A stretch of 64,000 nucleotides of DNA from Actinopolyspora mortivallis DSM 44261 (GTDB taxonomy: Bacteria > Actinomycetota > Actinomycetes > Mycobacteriales > Pseudonocardiaceae). The stretch is from contig NZ_KB913024.1 of the NCBI RefSeq assembly GCF_000384035.1, positions 2,650,305-2,714,304 on the forward strand. The letters are read 5' to 3'. Shown here one piece after another: positions 36,912-46,983 of this stretch (positions are counted from its first letter, which is position 1; each line of letters begins with the position of its first letter). A program made the translations under genes and the position numbers. Under the pieces are notes generated by a model, which saw only the letters and a program-made list of their open reading frames with translations, had not been told where the DNA came from and did not search any database.

Positions 36912-38114
36912 TCAGTCCCACGCCAGCGGAAGATGCTGTGGCCCACGGACCAGCATCCCGCTCTTCCAGACCACGTCCTGCTCGTCCGCCCCGAGCCGCA
37001 GCCCGGGGAACTCGCGCAACAACGTCCCCAGGGCCACCTGTAGCTCCATCCGGGCGAGCTGGGCCCCCAGGCAGTGGTGCGGCCCGTGCCCGAAACCGAT
37101 GTGGGAGTTGGACTCCCGGGTGAGGTTCAGCTCCTCCGGGTCGTCGAACACGCTCTCGTCCCGGTTGGCCGAGGCGAGGCTGGCCAGCACCGGCTCTCCG
37201 GCACGGATCAGCACCCCGCCGAGCTCCACGTCCTCCAGGGCGTAGCGGGGAAAGGCGGCGTTGACCCCCAACGGCACGAATCGCATGAGCTCCTCGACGG
37301 CGTCGGGAACCCGGTCCGGGTTGTTCCGCAGCCATTCGAGTTCACTCGGGTGCGTCAGCAGCACGTAGACGAAGTTGGGGATCTGGGTGGCCGTGGTCTC
37401 GTGCCCGGCCACCAGGAGGCCGACGGCCAGGTCCACCAGTTCGGTCTCGGAGAGCTTGTCCTGCTCGTCGCGGGCCTGGATGAGACCGCTCAGCAGGTCC
37501 TCGGCGGGCTGGGCGCGGCGTTGTTCGATCAGTCCGGCCATGTAGCCCCGCATCTGCGTGATGTAGTCCTCGACCTGCTGCGCGGAGAGCTTGCTGGTGG
37601 ACAGGAAGGCGTCGGACCAGACGCGGAAGTCCTTCCGGTCGGAGTAGGGCACTCCGAGCAGTTCGCAGATCACGGTGATCGGCAGTGGCAGGGCGAACTC
37701 CTCGACGAGGTCCAGCGGCGGGCCCTTGCGGTGCATCCCCCGGACGAGGTCGTCGGCGATCCGCTGGGCGCGGGGACGCAGCTGCTCCACCCTGCGTGCG
37801 GTGAACGCCTTGGCCACGAGTTTGCGCAACCTGGTGTGTTCGGGAGGGTCCATCGTGAGGATGCCGGTCTGTTGCGCCGTGGGGCGGGCGCGGGGCTCGT
37901 CCCGGCCCACGGCGGCGGCCCTGCTGAACCGGGGATCGGCGAAGACGGTCCTGACGTCGGAGTACCTGGTGGCCAACCAGGCGTCCTCCCCATAGGGGAG
38001 CCGAACCCGGGAGACCGGTTCCTGTCTGCGCAGCTCCGCGTAGAAGGGGTCCAGGCGCAACCTGTCGGGGGCGTTGAAGGGGTAGGTCCGCGGCGTCGGG
38101 TCGGTCGTGGTCAT
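36912..38114 (-). CDS. Cytochrome P450
   Basis: A 400-residue soluble bacterial P450. The I-helix motif is VGLLVAGHETTATQ, the K-helix region is AVEELMRFVPL, and the heme loop is HIGFGHGPHHCLGAQLARME with the cysteine ligand. The N-terminus (TYPFNAPDRLRLDPFYAELR) is typical of the CYP105/107-like forms. The ATG at 38114 fits the family. A ferredoxin follows and a TetR regulator is upstream on the same strand. No biosynthetic cluster is attached, so the substrate is unknown; xenobiotic or secondary-metabolite hydroxylation are possibilities. Confidence 0.93.
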   Translation of the reverse strand: MTTTDPTPRTYPFNAPDRLRLDPFYAELRRQEPVSRVRLPYGEDAWLATRYSDVRTVFADPRFSRAAAVGRDEPRARPTAQQTGILTMDPPEHTRLRKLVAKAFTARRVEQLRPRAQRIADDLVRGMHRKGPPLDLVEEFALPLPITVICELLGVPYSDRKDFRVWSDAFLSTSKLSAQQVEDYITQMRGYMAGLIEQRRAQPAEDLLSGLIQARDEQDKLSETELVDLAVGLLVAGHETTATQIPNFVYVLLTHPSELEWLRNNPDRVPDAVEELMRFVPLGVNAAFPRYALEDVELGGVLIRAGEPVLASLASANRDESVFDDPEELNLTRESNSHIGFGHGPHHCLGAQLARMELQVALGTLLREFPGLRLGADEQDVVWKSGMLVRGPQHLPLAWD

Positions 38115-38221
38115 GTGCGGCTCCCGGACACGAGACAAAAGTAAGCAACCGCTTACCAAAAGTCATGGTAGGAAGCCGTCTCCGGCCGTGCACTCCTCCG
38201 AAAAGGTGGAATTCGGCGAGT

Positions 38222-38818
38222 TCACTCCTCCGCCGGATCGCCGGACTCGGAGTTCTCCAGCAGCAGGGCGACCGTGCGGGTCACGTGGTCGAGCACCTCC
38301 CGCTCGTCGGCCTCGGCCAACGGTGACTTACGCAGCACCGAACGCAGCATCCCGATGCCGAACAACCACGCGAGCACCAGGTCGGCCCTCAGCCGCGCGT
38401 CCCGGGCGTCACTGAGACGGGCCAACCGTCGGGAGTAGGACTCGCCCAACTCGTCCCGCAACACGCGGGCGGCCCGCTCGTCACCGAAGGAACGCAGCAT
38501 CCCCACCAGCGTGTGCTCACCCCCCACCACGGCACCCTCGGAAAGCACGTTCTCCAGGATCCGTCTCGGCAGCTCGGCCGGGGGCACGGTTTCCAACAAC
38601 GTCTCGCTGTTGCGGTTGAGGACCTCGGCGAACAACTCCTGCTTGGAACCGAAGTAACGGAACAGCAGAGCCTGATTGACCTCGGCCCTGGCCGCCACGT
38701 CCCGCACCGTCGTCTGCTCGAAACCACGTTCGGCGAACAACTCGGCGGCGGCCCGCAACAACGCCGTCCTGGTCGCGGCCGGATCACGTCTGCGCCGTGA
38801 TCGCCGGTCCTCACACAC
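38222..38818 (-). CDS. TetR-family transcriptional regulator
   Basis: 198 residues. The N-terminal helix-turn-helix reads TALLRAAAELFAERGFEQTT then VRDVAARAEVNQALLFRYFG, the TetR signature. The C-terminal ligand domain is helical (MLRSFGDERAARVLRDELGE). The GTG at 38818 is preferred because GGAGG lies 5 nt upstream; an ATG at 38869 would add 17 arginine-rich residues. It lies 107 nt upstream of the P450 gene on the same strand and probably controls the P450-ferredoxin pair. Confidence 0.88.
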   Translation of the reverse strand: MCEDRRSRRRRDPAATRTALLRAAAELFAERGFEQTTVRDVAARAEVNQALLFRYFGSKQELFAEVLNRNSETLLETVPPAELPRRILENVLSEGAVVGGEHTLVGMLRSFGDERAARVLRDELGESYSRRLARLSDARDARLRADLVLAWLFGIGMLRSVLRKSPLAEADEREVLDHVTRTVALLLENSESGDPAEE

Positions 38819-38934
38819 ACCCGCCTCCCGACACCGAACCGAGACACCAGGACACCGACGGTAGAGCATCCGGCCCGTGAGGTCACCGGCAACCACACCG
38901 CGCCCTCGGCGGAGACCACCGCCCCAGACGGGGA

Positions 38935-40269
38935 TCAGTTCGCGGGCCGGACCTGTCCCTCGCCGTACACCAGCCACTTGGTCGTGGTCAGCTCGGGCAG
39001 GGCCATCGGCCCGCGGGCGTGCAGCTTCTGCGTGGAGATCCCGATCTCGGCCCCCATGCCGAACTCCCCACCGTCGGTGAACGCGGTGGAGGCGTTGACC
39101 ATCACCGCCGCCGCGTCCACCCGGGCGGTGAAACGCTGGGCGGCACGCAGGTTCTCGGTGACGATAGCCTCGGTGTGCCCGGAACCGTGCGCTGAGATGT
39201 GCTCGATCGCCTCCCCCAGGGAGTCCACCACGGCGACGGCCATGTCCGAGGACAGGTACTCGGTGTCCCAGTCCTCCTCCGCAGCGGGCACCACACCGTC
39301 GGTGTCCCCCACCAGCCGCCAGACCCGTTCGTCGGCGTGCACGGTCACGCCGGCGGCCCGCAGCTCGGCCACCGCCTCCGGCACGAAGGACTCCGCGAGG
39401 TCCCGGTGCACCAGCAGCGTCTCGGCCGCGTTGCACACGCTGGTCCGTCGGGTCTTGGAGTTGAGCAGGATCCTCAGCGCGGTGTCGTGCTCGGCGGCGG
39501 CGTCGACGTAGACGTGGCAGTTGCCCACCCCGGTCTCGATGGCGGGCACCGTGGCCTGTTCGACCACGGCCGAGATCAGCCCGGCACCGCCACGCGGGAT
39601 CACCACGTCCACCAGCCCGCGCGCGGTCACCAGGTGACGCACCGACTCCCGGTCGTGGCAGGGCAGCAGCCGCACCGCGTCTTCGGGAAAACCCTGTTCA
39701 CGCAGCACGTCGGTCAACACCGTCACGAGGGCGGAGTTGGAACGTTCCGTCGAGGCCGACCCGCGCAGCAGCACGGCGTTACCCGCCTTGAGGGCCAGAC
39801 CGGCGGCGTCGACCGTGACGTTGGGGCGGCCCTCGTAGACCATGCCGACCACCCCCAACGGCACCCGGACCTGCCGCAGGCGCAGTCCGTTGCCCAGCAC
39901 GCTGCCGCGCACCACCTCACCGACGGGGTCGGGAAGTTCCGCCAGGGCGCGCAGCCCCTCGGCCATACCGGCGACACGTCCCTCGGACAGGGTCAGTCGG
40001 TCGACCATGCTGGCTTCCGCCCCGGCGGCGCGGGCCGACTCGACATCGGCGGCGTTGGCGGCGAGGATCTCGTCACAGCGCCGCGGCAACGCCTCGGCCA
40101 GGGCGTGCAGCAACGCGTCCTTGGCGTCCCGAGTGGCCAGCCCGAGCTCGGTGGCGGCCGCCCGGGCCCGGCGGGCGTCGGAACGGACGCGCTCGCGCAA
40201 CCCGTGCTCGTCGTGGGAGGTCCCGACCACGGTGGCCGTGTCCTCTGCGGCGTTGGTGTGGGTAGTCAC
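38935..40269 (-). CDS. proA: Gamma-glutamyl phosphate reductase
   Basis: A 444-residue enzyme, second step of proline synthesis (glutamyl-5-phosphate to glutamate semialdehyde). The catalytic cysteine is in [40 protein letters not shown] and [20 protein letters not shown] are conserved. The start is a GTG at 40269. proB lies 2.3 kb upstream on the same strand, separated by an oppositely oriented recQ-like gene, so the pathway genes are close but not in one operon. Confidence 0.96.
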   Translation of the reverse strand: MTTHTNAAEDTATVVGTSHDEHGLRERVRSDARRARAAATELGLATRDAKDALLHALAEALPRRCDEILAANAADVESARAAGAEASMVDRLTLSEGRVAGMAEGLRALAELPDPVGEVVRGSVLGNGLRLRQVRVPLGVVGMVYEGRPNVTVDAAGLALKAGNAVLLRGSASTERSNSALVTVLTDVLREQGFPEDAVRLLPCHDRESVRHLVTARGLVDVVIPRGGAGLISAVVEQATVPAIETGVGNCHVYVDAAAEHDTALRILLNSKTRRTSVCNAAETLLVHRDLAESFVPEAVAELRAAGVTVHADERVWRLVGDTDGVVPAAEEDWDTEYLSSDMAVAVVDSLGEAIEHISAHGSGHTEAIVTENLRAAQRFTARVDAAAVMVNASTAFTDGGEFGMGAEIGISTQKLHARGPMALPELTTTKWLVYGEGQVRPAN

Positions 40270-40396
40270 ACCCCCAGCCTAAGGAGTCGCCGGGCGAGGC
40301 CCCGCCGGGGTGGTCGGTACCGACACGCCCCTCCGCTTCGGACGAGCCCCACGGCCCGTTCCCGACGCCCGACGGGGACTGCGCAAGAATCCCCCC

Positions 40397-42511
40397 GTGG
40401 ACGAACAGGCACTTCGCGAGATGGCCGAGCAACGACTCCGCGCTCTGGCCGGGCCGGAGGCCGCCCTCCGGGAGGACCAGTGGCGCGCGGTGCGCGCGCT
40501 GGTCCTGGAGCGCCAACGGACCCTGGTGGTACAGCGAACAGGCTGGGGCAAGTCCGCGGTGTACTTCGTGGCCACCGCGCTGCTGCGGGAACTCGGAGAG
40601 GGCCCCACGGTCATCGTCTCCCCGCTGCTGGCCCTGATGCGCAACCAGGTGGAGGCGGCGGCCGCCGCGGGAGTGCACGCGGCGACGATCAACTCCGCCA
40701 ACCCGGAGGAGTGGGCCTCGATCGAGGAGGAGGTCGCCGTGGGGGCGGTGGACGTGCTGCTGGTCAGCCCGGAACGGTTGAACAACCCGGAGTTCAGGGA
40801 CAACGTCCTGACGGAGCTGACCCACACCACCGGCCTGCTCGTCGTCGACGAGGCACACTGCATCTCCGACTGGGGACACGACTTCCGCCCCGACTACCGC
40901 AGACTGCGCAGCCTGTTGGCCGAGCTCCCCGAGGGCGTGCCGGTGCTGGCCACCACGGCCACCGCCAACGACCGCGTTGTGCACGACGTCTCCGAGCAGC
41001 TGGGAGTCACCGGCGACGACGGCGCCACCGAGGCCCCGTTGGTGCTGCGCGGCGAACTCGAGCGGCAGAGCCTGCACCTGGGGGTGCTCGACCTGCCGGA
41101 CACACCGCGCAGGCTGGCCTGGCTCGCGGAGAACCTTCCCACACTGCCCGGATCCGGCATCATCTACACCCTGACGGTCTCCACCGCCGAGGAGGTGGCC
41201 GAGTTCCTCACCCAACAGGGGTTCACGGTGGCCGCCTACTCGGGACGCACCGGGGCGGCCGAACGCGGCTCCGCCGAACAGGCCCTGCTGAACAACGAGG
41301 TGAAAGCCCTGGTGGCCACCTCGGCCCTGGGCATGGGATTCGACAAACCGGACCTGGGTTTCGTGGTCCACCTGGGAGCGCCGCCCTCCCCCATCTCCTA
41401 CTACCAGCAGATCGGCCGAGCCGGTCGCGGAGTGCGCCGCGCCGAGGTCCTGCTGCTTCCCGGCAGGGAGGACCAGCGGATCTGGGACTACTTCACCTCA
41501 CTGACCTTCCCGCCCGAGTCGACCGTGCGGGCGGTGCTGAACACCCTCGAACAGGCCGACGGCCCGCTTTCCACGGCTGCCCTGGAACCCCACGTGGAAC
41601 TGAGCCGCTCCCGCATCGAGATGGTCCTCAAGGTGCTCGACGTGGACGGAGCGGTGCGCCGGGTCAAGGGCGGCTGGACCGCCACCGGCCTGCGGTGGGA
41701 CTACGACGCGGAACGCTACCGGCGGATCGCCGAACAGCGCCAGCACGAACAACGGGCCATGCTCGACTACCTGACCACCACCGGATGTCGCATGGAGTTC
41801 CTGCGCTCCGCGTTGGACGACCCGGGGGCGCGGCCGTGCGGGAGGTGCGACAACTGCACCGGCCGGGGGTTCACCGCCGAGGTCTCCGCGGAGACGCTGG
41901 AGCGGGCCGAACAGCAGTTGCGGCGGGCCGGAACCATCCTGACACCGCGCAGGATGTGGCCCGCCGGGATGAAGGAGGTCGGTGTCGACGTGGCCGGGCG
42001 GATTCCCGCCGGGGAGCAGCACGAGCCGGGACGCGCCCTCGGCAGGCTGACCGACATCGGCTGGGGGAACCGGCTCCGGGAGCTGCTCTCCCCGCAGTCC
42101 CCGGACACCGGCATCCCCGAGGAGCTGGTGCAGGCCTGTGTGGGAGTGCTGGCCGACTGGGACTGGTCCCGGCGACCGGCCGGGGTGATCGCCGTGGGCT
42201 CGCTGCGTCGGCCGGAACTGGTGTCGAGCCTGGCCGAACGGATCGCCTCCATCGGAAGGCTCCCCCTGCTGCCCCCGGTCTCTCCCGTCTCCGGGCACGC
42301 GCCCACGGCCGGACCGAACAGCGCCCGGAGGCTGGCCGAACTGTGGAACCGCTTCGAGCTCCCCTCCGGCGGGGACCTCTCCGGGCTCGGGGGGCCGCTG
42401 CTGCTGGTGGACGACTACACCGACACCGGATGGACCCTCACGGTCGTGAGCCGACTGCTGCGTCGGGCGGGCGCCGTCGGGGTGCTTCCTCTGACCCTGG
42501 CCACCACCTGA
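40397..42511 (+). CDS. RecQ-family helicase with C-terminal phosphoribosyltransferase-like domain
   Basis: About 704 residues. Helicase motifs: LVVQRTGWGKSAVYFVATAL (Walker A), LLVVDEAHCISDWGHDFRPD (DEAH), VLATTATANDRVVHDV, and SYYQQIGRAGRGVRRAE (motif VI). A Zn-binding RecQ segment follows (GARPCGRCDNCTG). From about residue 560 the protein differs from classical RecQ: VIAVGSLRRPELVSSLAERI and GPLLLVDDYTDTGWTLTVVS resemble a PRTase fold, the latter its PRPP loop. The helicase unwinds DNA 3' to 5'; the PRTase part is of unknown role. Start by homology at GTG 40397; a GTG at 40310 is possible. It is divergent from proA. Confidence 0.87.
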   Translation: MDEQALREMAEQRLRALAGPEAALREDQWRAVRALVLERQRTLVVQRTGWGKSAVYFVATALLRELGEGPTVIVSPLLALMRNQVEAAAAAGVHAATINSANPEEWASIEEEVAVGAVDVLLVSPERLNNPEFRDNVLTELTHTTGLLVVDEAHCISDWGHDFRPDYRRLRSLLAELPEGVPVLATTATANDRVVHDVSEQLGVTGDDGATEAPLVLRGELERQSLHLGVLDLPDTPRRLAWLAENLPTLPGSGIIYTLTVSTAEEVAEFLTQQGFTVAAYSGRTGAAERGSAEQALLNNEVKALVATSALGMGFDKPDLGFVVHLGAPPSPISYYQQIGRAGRGVRRAEVLLLPGREDQRIWDYFTSLTFPPESTVRAVLNTLEQADGPLSTAALEPHVELSRSRIEMVLKVLDVDGAVRRVKGGWTATGLRWDYDAERYRRIAEQRQHEQRAMLDYLTTTGCRMEFLRSALDDPGARPCGRCDNCTGRGFTAEVSAETLERAEQQLRRAGTILTPRRMWPAGMKEVGVDVAGRIPAGEQHEPGRALGRLTDIGWGNRLRELLSPQSPDTGIPEELVQACVGVLADWDWSRRPAGVIAVGSLRRPELVSSLAERIASIGRLPLLPPVSPVSGHAPTAGPNSARRLAELWNRFELPSGGDLSGLGGPLLLVDDYTDTGWTLTVVSRLLRRAGAVGVLPLTLATT

Positions 42512-42544
42512 ACCGGAGCACGCCGAACCGTTCCGGCGGTTCCG

Positions 42545-43684
42545 TCAGTCGAGCGGGGCGAGGTCGTCGGCGTGCACCACCTCACGCCGCTGTTCCGCGG
42601 GCAGTTCGTGGCTGGACCTGCCGATCAGCTCCGGCAGCTCGGAGGCGTCGTAGGCGACCACCCCTCGGGCCACCACCTCCCCGGAGGGGCCGACCAACTC
42701 GACCACGTCGCCCCCTTCGAAGGAGCCCTCCATCCCGGTGACGCCGGCGGCGAGCAGGGAACGACGGCGCCGCACCACGGCGGAGACCGCACCGGCGTCC
42801 AGGTGCAGCCTGCCCCGGGCGCTCGCCGCGTGGGCCAGCCAGAACCTCCTGGCCGAGAGTCGGGGGCCGGTGGTCCCGAACGCGGTTCCCACCTCGGCCC
42901 TGCCCAGGGCCTCCTCGGCCAGTTCCGCCGAGGTCAGCAGGGCGGGGATTCCCGCCGAACAGGCCACCCGCGCGGCCTGCACCTTCGAGGTCATCCCGCC
43001 CGTTCCGAGCCCGGAGGAACCGGTTCCCCCCACCGAGATCCCCTCCAGGTCCTCGGCCGTGGTGATCTCGCGGACAGCCCGCGCCCGCCCGGCGCGGGGA
43101 TCCCCGTCGTAGAGGGCGTCGACGTCGGAAAGCAGCACCAAAGCGTCGGCCTCGACCAGGTGGGCCACCAGCGCGGCCAACCGATCGTTGTCCCCGAAGC
43201 GGATCTCGGCGGTGGCCACCGTGTCGTTCTCGTTGACCACGGGCACGGCACCGAGGTTCAGCAACCGCCGCAGGGTCCGGCGCGCGTTGCGGTAGTGCGC
43301 TCTGCGCACCACGTCGTCGGCGGTCAACAGCACCTGGCCCACCGTCAGCCCGAACCGGGCGAAGGACGCCGCGTAGGCGTGGGCCAGGGTCTGCTGACCG
43401 ACACTGGCCGCGGCCTGCTGCGTGGCCAGATCTCCGGGGCGCCCGCCCAGCCCCAGTGGGGCGAGGCCCGCCGCGATCGCACCGGAGGAGACCAGCACCA
43501 CCTGGCTTCCCTCCGCCACCCGACGGGACAACGTCTCCACCAGCGTGTCCAGCCTCCGCCCGTCCAGACCGCCCTCCGTGGTGGTCAGGGAGGAGGAGCC
43601 GATCTTGACCACGATCCTGCGGGCGGTGGCCACGGCCCGCCGGGTGGCGGAGAGCCCGGCGGTGACAGTCTCGGAACTCGTCAC
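42545..43684 (-). CDS. proB: Glutamate 5-kinase
   Basis: A 379-residue enzyme phosphorylating glutamate, the first step of proline synthesis. The amino-acid-kinase domain has [59 protein letters not shown] and [22 protein letters not shown]-terminal PUA domain (about 285-379) includes [20 protein letters not shown]. The GTG start overlaps the obgE stop by 4 nt (GTGA), giving translational coupling in rplU-rpmA-obgE-proB. Confidence 0.96.
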   Translation of the reverse strand: MTSSETVTAGLSATRRAVATARRIVVKIGSSSLTTTEGGLDGRRLDTLVETLSRRVAEGSQVVLVSSGAIAAGLAPLGLGGRPGDLATQQAAASVGQQTLAHAYAASFARFGLTVGQVLLTADDVVRRAHYRNARRTLRRLLNLGAVPVVNENDTVATAEIRFGDNDRLAALVAHLVEADALVLLSDVDALYDGDPRAGRARAVREITTAEDLEGISVGGTGSSGLGTGGMTSKVQAARVACSAGIPALLTSAELAEEALGRAEVGTAFGTTGPRLSARRFWLAHAASARGRLHLDAGAVSAVVRRRRSLLAAGVTGMEGSFEGGDVVELVGPSGEVVARGVVAYDASELPELIGRSSHELPAEQRREVVHADDLAPLD

Positions 43685-45159
43685 AGGTCGTCCTCGTCCG
43701 TCTCGGTGTCCTCGTGGTACTCGCCGCTGTCGGCGGGAAAACCCGCCTCGTCGGTGGTCCCGGCACGGCGGGCCCTCTTGGCGGCCTTGCGCTCGTCCGC
43801 GCTGACCCGACCAGACCCGGACTCGAGGTTGCCCTCCGGGGTGGTGGGCTCCCAGTCGAAGGTCACGGAACCGATGGTGACCTGGCTGCCGGGGCGGGCC
43901 CCCTGTCGGGCCAGCTCCTGTTCCACGCCCAGTTTGGCGAGGCGGTCGGCCAGGTAGCTCACGGCCTCCTCGTTGTCGAAACTGGTCTGCCTGATCCACC
44001 GTTCCGGTTTCTCGCCACGCACCACGTAGGCGTCGTCGAGTTCCGGATCCGGTTCGACGACGAACCCACCGGAGTCGACGGGGCGCGGACGCACCGTGGC
44101 TCGCGGCGGCTCGGGGGCGGGCAGGTTGGCCCGGAAGTTCTCCACTTCCTCGGCCAGGGCGAAACGCAGCTCCCGCAGACCGTCGTGGGTGGCCGTGGAG
44201 ACCTCGAAGACGGGCCAGCCCCGTTCCCGCAGCTGTTCGCGCACCAGATCCGCCATGGCGCGCGCGTCGGGGATGTCCATCTTGTTCAACACGACCAGGC
44301 GCGGACGTTCGCTCAGGTCCACTGCACCCTGCTCCCGGCTCAACGCCGGGGTGTACTCGGCCAGCTCGTGTTCGAGGGCGTCGATGTCGGAGAGAGGATC
44401 GCGCTCCGGCTCGAAGGTGGCGCAGTCCACCACGTGCACCAGTACCGCGCAGCGTTCGATGTGACGCAGGAACTCGAGCCCCAGTCCGCGCCCCTGGCTG
44501 GCTCCCGGAATCAGGCCGGGCACGTCGGCCACGGTGAACACCTTGTCGTCGGCGGTCACCACTCCGAGGTTGGGAGTCAGCGTGGTGAAGGGGTAGTCGG
44601 CGACCCGGGGACGTGCCGCCGACAGCACCGAGACCAGCGAGGACTTGCCGGCCGAGGGGAAGCCGACCAGTCCCACGTCGGCCACCGACTTCAGTTCGAG
44701 TACGAAGTCGCCGCTCTCGCCGGGCTCCCCCAGCAGGGCGAAACCGGGGGCCTTGCGCGCCTTCGAGGCCAGCGCCGCGTTGCCCAGGCCTCCGCGGCCG
44801 CCGCGGGCCAGCACGAACCTGGTGCCCTCCCCCACCAGGTCGGCGACCACGTTGCCCTCCGCGTCGGAGACGACGGTTCCCTCGGGCACGGGCAGCTCCA
44901 GGTCCGTACCGGAGGCCCCGTTGCGCATGCTGCCCCGTCCCTGTTTGCCCCGTTCGGCCGTCACGTGGGGCCGGTAGTGGTAGTCCAGCAGCGTGTGCAC
45001 GCCGGGATCCACGACGAGAGTGACGTCCCCACCCTTGCCCCCGTTGCCTCCGTCCGGCCCGCCGTAGGGCTTGAACTTCTCCCGGTGCACCGAGGCACAA
45101 CCATTACCTCCGTCACCTGCGGTGACATGAATCGTCACACGATCGACGAAGCGCGACAC
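43681..45159 (-). CDS. obgE: Obg-family GTPase
   Basis: A 492-residue protein: glycine-rich Obg fold at the N-terminus ([20 protein letters not shown]), then the GTPase domain ([48 protein letters not shown]), then a C-terminal OCT domain ([20 protein letters not shown]). Obg takes part in 50S assembly and stress signalling. The GTG at 45159 has GGAGG at 5 nt, so it is preferred over a TTG at 45171. The acidic tail (DTETDEDDL) is typical of actinobacteria. Confidence 0.96.
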   Translation of the reverse strand: MSRFVDRVTIHVTAGDGGNGCASVHREKFKPYGGPDGGNGGKGGDVTLVVDPGVHTLLDYHYRPHVTAERGKQGRGSMRNGASGTDLELPVPEGTVVSDAEGNVVADLVGEGTRFVLARGGRGGLGNAALASKARKAPGFALLGEPGESGDFVLELKSVADVGLVGFPSAGKSSLVSVLSAARPRVADYPFTTLTPNLGVVTADDKVFTVADVPGLIPGASQGRGLGLEFLRHIERCAVLVHVVDCATFEPERDPLSDIDALEHELAEYTPALSREQGAVDLSERPRLVVLNKMDIPDARAMADLVREQLRERGWPVFEVSTATHDGLRELRFALAEEVENFRANLPAPEPPRATVRPRPVDSGGFVVEPDPELDDAYVVRGEKPERWIRQTSFDNEEAVSYLADRLAKLGVEQELARQGARPGSQVTIGSVTFDWEPTTPEGNLESGSGRVSADERKAAKRARRAGTTDEAGFPADSGEYHEDTETDEDDL

Positions 45160-45188
45160 GGGAACCTCCAAGCGGGGCCGAAACCAGT

Positions 45189-45227
45189 CGAGGGGCGGGT
45201 TCGGTGCGTGACCGACCCCGCCCCTCG
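45189..45227. terminator. Strong hairpin between rpmA and obgE
   Basis: Arms 45189-45205 and 45211-45227 pair over 17 bp with a single mismatch and a 5-nt loop. On the minus strand it follows rpmA and is not followed by a T-tract. It may partially terminate or protect the ribosomal-protein mRNA before obgE. Confidence 0.6.
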
Positions 45228-45257
45228 CGGAAAAACACGGGTGTGCCCGAAGCCGGT

Positions 45258-45515
45258 TCAGGCCTCGCTCGGCACGACATTGATGTACTTGCGGCCGCGC
45301 CTGCGGGCGAACTCCACAGAGCCGGCGGAGAGCGCGAACAGCGTGTCGTCGCCGCCGCGTCCCACGTTACCGCCGGGGTGGTACTTGGTACCGCGCTGCC
45401 GCACCAGAATCTCGCCAGCGTTCACTCGTTGGCCGCCGAAACGCTTGACTCCCAGGAACTTGGGATTCGAGTCACGGCCGTTCCGAGAGTTGGACGCACC
45501 CTTCTTGGTCGACAT
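45258..45515 (-). CDS. rpmA: 50S ribosomal protein L27
   Basis: An 85-residue protein with the typical N-terminus [20 protein letters not shown], then [21 protein letters not shown]27 lies at the peptidyl-transferase centre. It starts at an ATG 15 nt after rplU. There is no cleavable N-terminal extension of the Firmicutes type. Confidence 0.98.
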   Translation of the reverse strand: MSTKKGASNSRNGRDSNPKFLGVKRFGGQRVNAGEILVRQRGTKYHPGGNVGRGGDDTLFALSAGSVEFARRRGRKYINVVPSEA

Positions 45516-45529
45516 GTCTTCTCACGCCC

Positions 45530-45838
45530 TCACTTGGTGATGCCGGTGACCTCGACGCGGGTCAGCTGCTGCCGATGCCCCTGCCGCTTGTGATAGCCGG
45601 TCTTGTTCTTGAACTTGTGGATGCGGATCTTGGGACCTTTGGTCTGCTCGAGCAGCTTACCGGTCACCGAGACCTTCTTGAGCGCGTCGGCGTCGGCGGT
45701 GACTTCGGAGCCGTCGACGACCATCAGCGCCGGGAAGGTGACCTCGGAACCCGGCTCGCCCTCGAGCTTCTCGACCTCGACGACGTCCCCGACAGCCACC
45801 TTGTGTTGTTTGCCGCCGGTCTTGACGATCGCGTACAT
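45530..45838 (-). CDS. rplU: 50S ribosomal protein L21
   Basis: A 102-residue L21. [20 protein letters not shown] is the signature N-terminus, and [20 protein letters not shown] the C-terminal RNA-binding part. First gene of rplU-rpmA-obgE-proB. In most actinobacteria rne is immediately upstream; here three envelope-type genes lie between them. Confidence 0.98.
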   Translation of the reverse strand: MYAIVKTGGKQHKVAVGDVVEVEKLEGEPGSEVTFPALMVVDGSEVTADADALKKVSVTGKLLEQTKGPKIRIHKFKNKTGYHKRQGHRQQLTRVEVTGITK

Positions 45839-45896
45839 GAGTCGGAAGTCTCCTGCTGCTCGGTTTCGCTAGTTCACCAGTCTGCGACGTACGCAC

Positions 45897-45916
45897 ATCC
45901 CCGTTCGCACGGGGAT
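45897..45916. promoter_or_regulatory. Leader hairpin upstream of rplU
   Basis: ATCCCCGT-TCGC-ACGGGGAT is a perfect 8-bp stem with a tetraloop, about 60 nt before the rplU start in the 290-nt leader/intergenic region. It may be a ribosomal-protein autoregulatory leader or an mRNA-stability element. No known leader class was matched by eye. Confidence 0.35.
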
Positions 45917-46128
45917 TCCCAGTACGCCGACCAGGCGGCGCCACAGTGGGTTCCTGCCTCCACGACGGCGGCCGACCTTACCGGGCGGACCTCGTCTGAC
46001 AGACGCCGAACCCCCTCCGCCCGTCCGGCGGCGAGAAATTCCACACCATCATACAGTGCGGTGTCGCGCGCCTTCCGCGCAGGGGCAGTGAGGCCCCGGT
46101 CCGGGATCCGCGCCCATCGCACTCTCCG

Positions 46129-46983
46129 TCACTCCGGTGCGATGTTCGCGCCCGGTATGAACAGTTTACCCCCGTCCAGTTCGACGTTGCGCACCACCGC
46201 GTCCGTGAAGGTCAGCTTCGGCAGTTCGAGAAAGCCGAGGTCCAGATCCGGGATCAACAGTGACTCCGGGGACAGCTCCATCGGGACCAACGGGTACCCG
46301 GCGACGTTGAGCGTGCCGGTCAGTTTGCGCGTGTACAGGTCTATGGGGCCCTCGGTGATGGTGGAGACGGAACCGGGACGCGCGGCAACGCGCACACTGT
46401 CGTCGCCGGTCAGTCCGCCGCGCTGCACCAGATCACCGATGCGCAGCGTGTCGACGGTGAAGTGCATGGTGCGCACCTGCTCGCCGTCGACCTCCTTGAG
46501 CGCGAAGCCGTTGTAGCGCACCCCCTCCAGGGTCAGCGTGCTGGCCGTCAACGTCCAGACACGCCCCGGCCCCGGCCGCACGTCGGGAGGCTGGTTCGGA
46601 GCCGGTGGCAGTCGTTCGGCGGAGGTGGACCCGCTCGGTGACTCCTCCGTGTCCGTGTTCGCTCCGTCCTCCTCCGGGGGAGCGGGTTCCGTCGAGGTCT
46701 CCGGAGTCGCCGTTGCGGAGGGCTCCTCCGGGGAGGAAACGTCGGTGCTCGGCCGATCCGGTTCCTCCGGGGAGGAGGTGCTCGCGGGCGGCGGGAGGGA
46801 ACCGCTCGGTTCGAGCTGCTGAGCCGCCACGATCGGAGTCCCGACGAAGCCGGTCGTGCCGACGGCCACGATCAGGCCGGTGATCAACGAGGTCACCGCG
46901 AACACCCGCGCGCGAGCGGCGGGACCTCCGCGGCGACGTCCGCCGACCAGCGGGGAACGTGGACGGCACCGTTGTTGGCTCAC
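46129..46983 (-). CDS. Membrane-anchored envelope protein, unknown function
   Basis: A 284-residue protein. A basic N-terminus and one hydrophobic helix (FAVTSLITGLIVAVGTTGFV) lead to a Pro/Ser/Thr/Glu-rich linker (about 55-145) and a beta-rich C-terminal domain (VWTLTASTLTLEGVRYNGFA, RTMHFTVDTLRIGDLVQRGG). That domain resembles in style the DUF6230 protein two genes upstream (self-contained beta repeats naming no enzyme). Its GTG overlaps the DUF6114 stop by 4 nt. A cell-surface role together with DUF6114 and DUF6230 is likely. Confidence 0.72.
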   Translation of the reverse strand: MSQQRCRPRSPLVGGRRRGGPAARARVFAVTSLITGLIVAVGTTGFVGTPIVAAQQLEPSGSLPPPASTSSPEEPDRPSTDVSSPEEPSATATPETSTEPAPPEEDGANTDTEESPSGSTSAERLPPAPNQPPDVRPGPGRVWTLTASTLTLEGVRYNGFALKEVDGEQVRTMHFTVDTLRIGDLVQRGGLTGDDSVRVAARPGSVSTITEGPIDLYTRKLTGTLNVAGYPLVPMELSPESLLIPDLDLGFLELPKLTFTDAVVRNVELDGGKLFIPGANIAPE

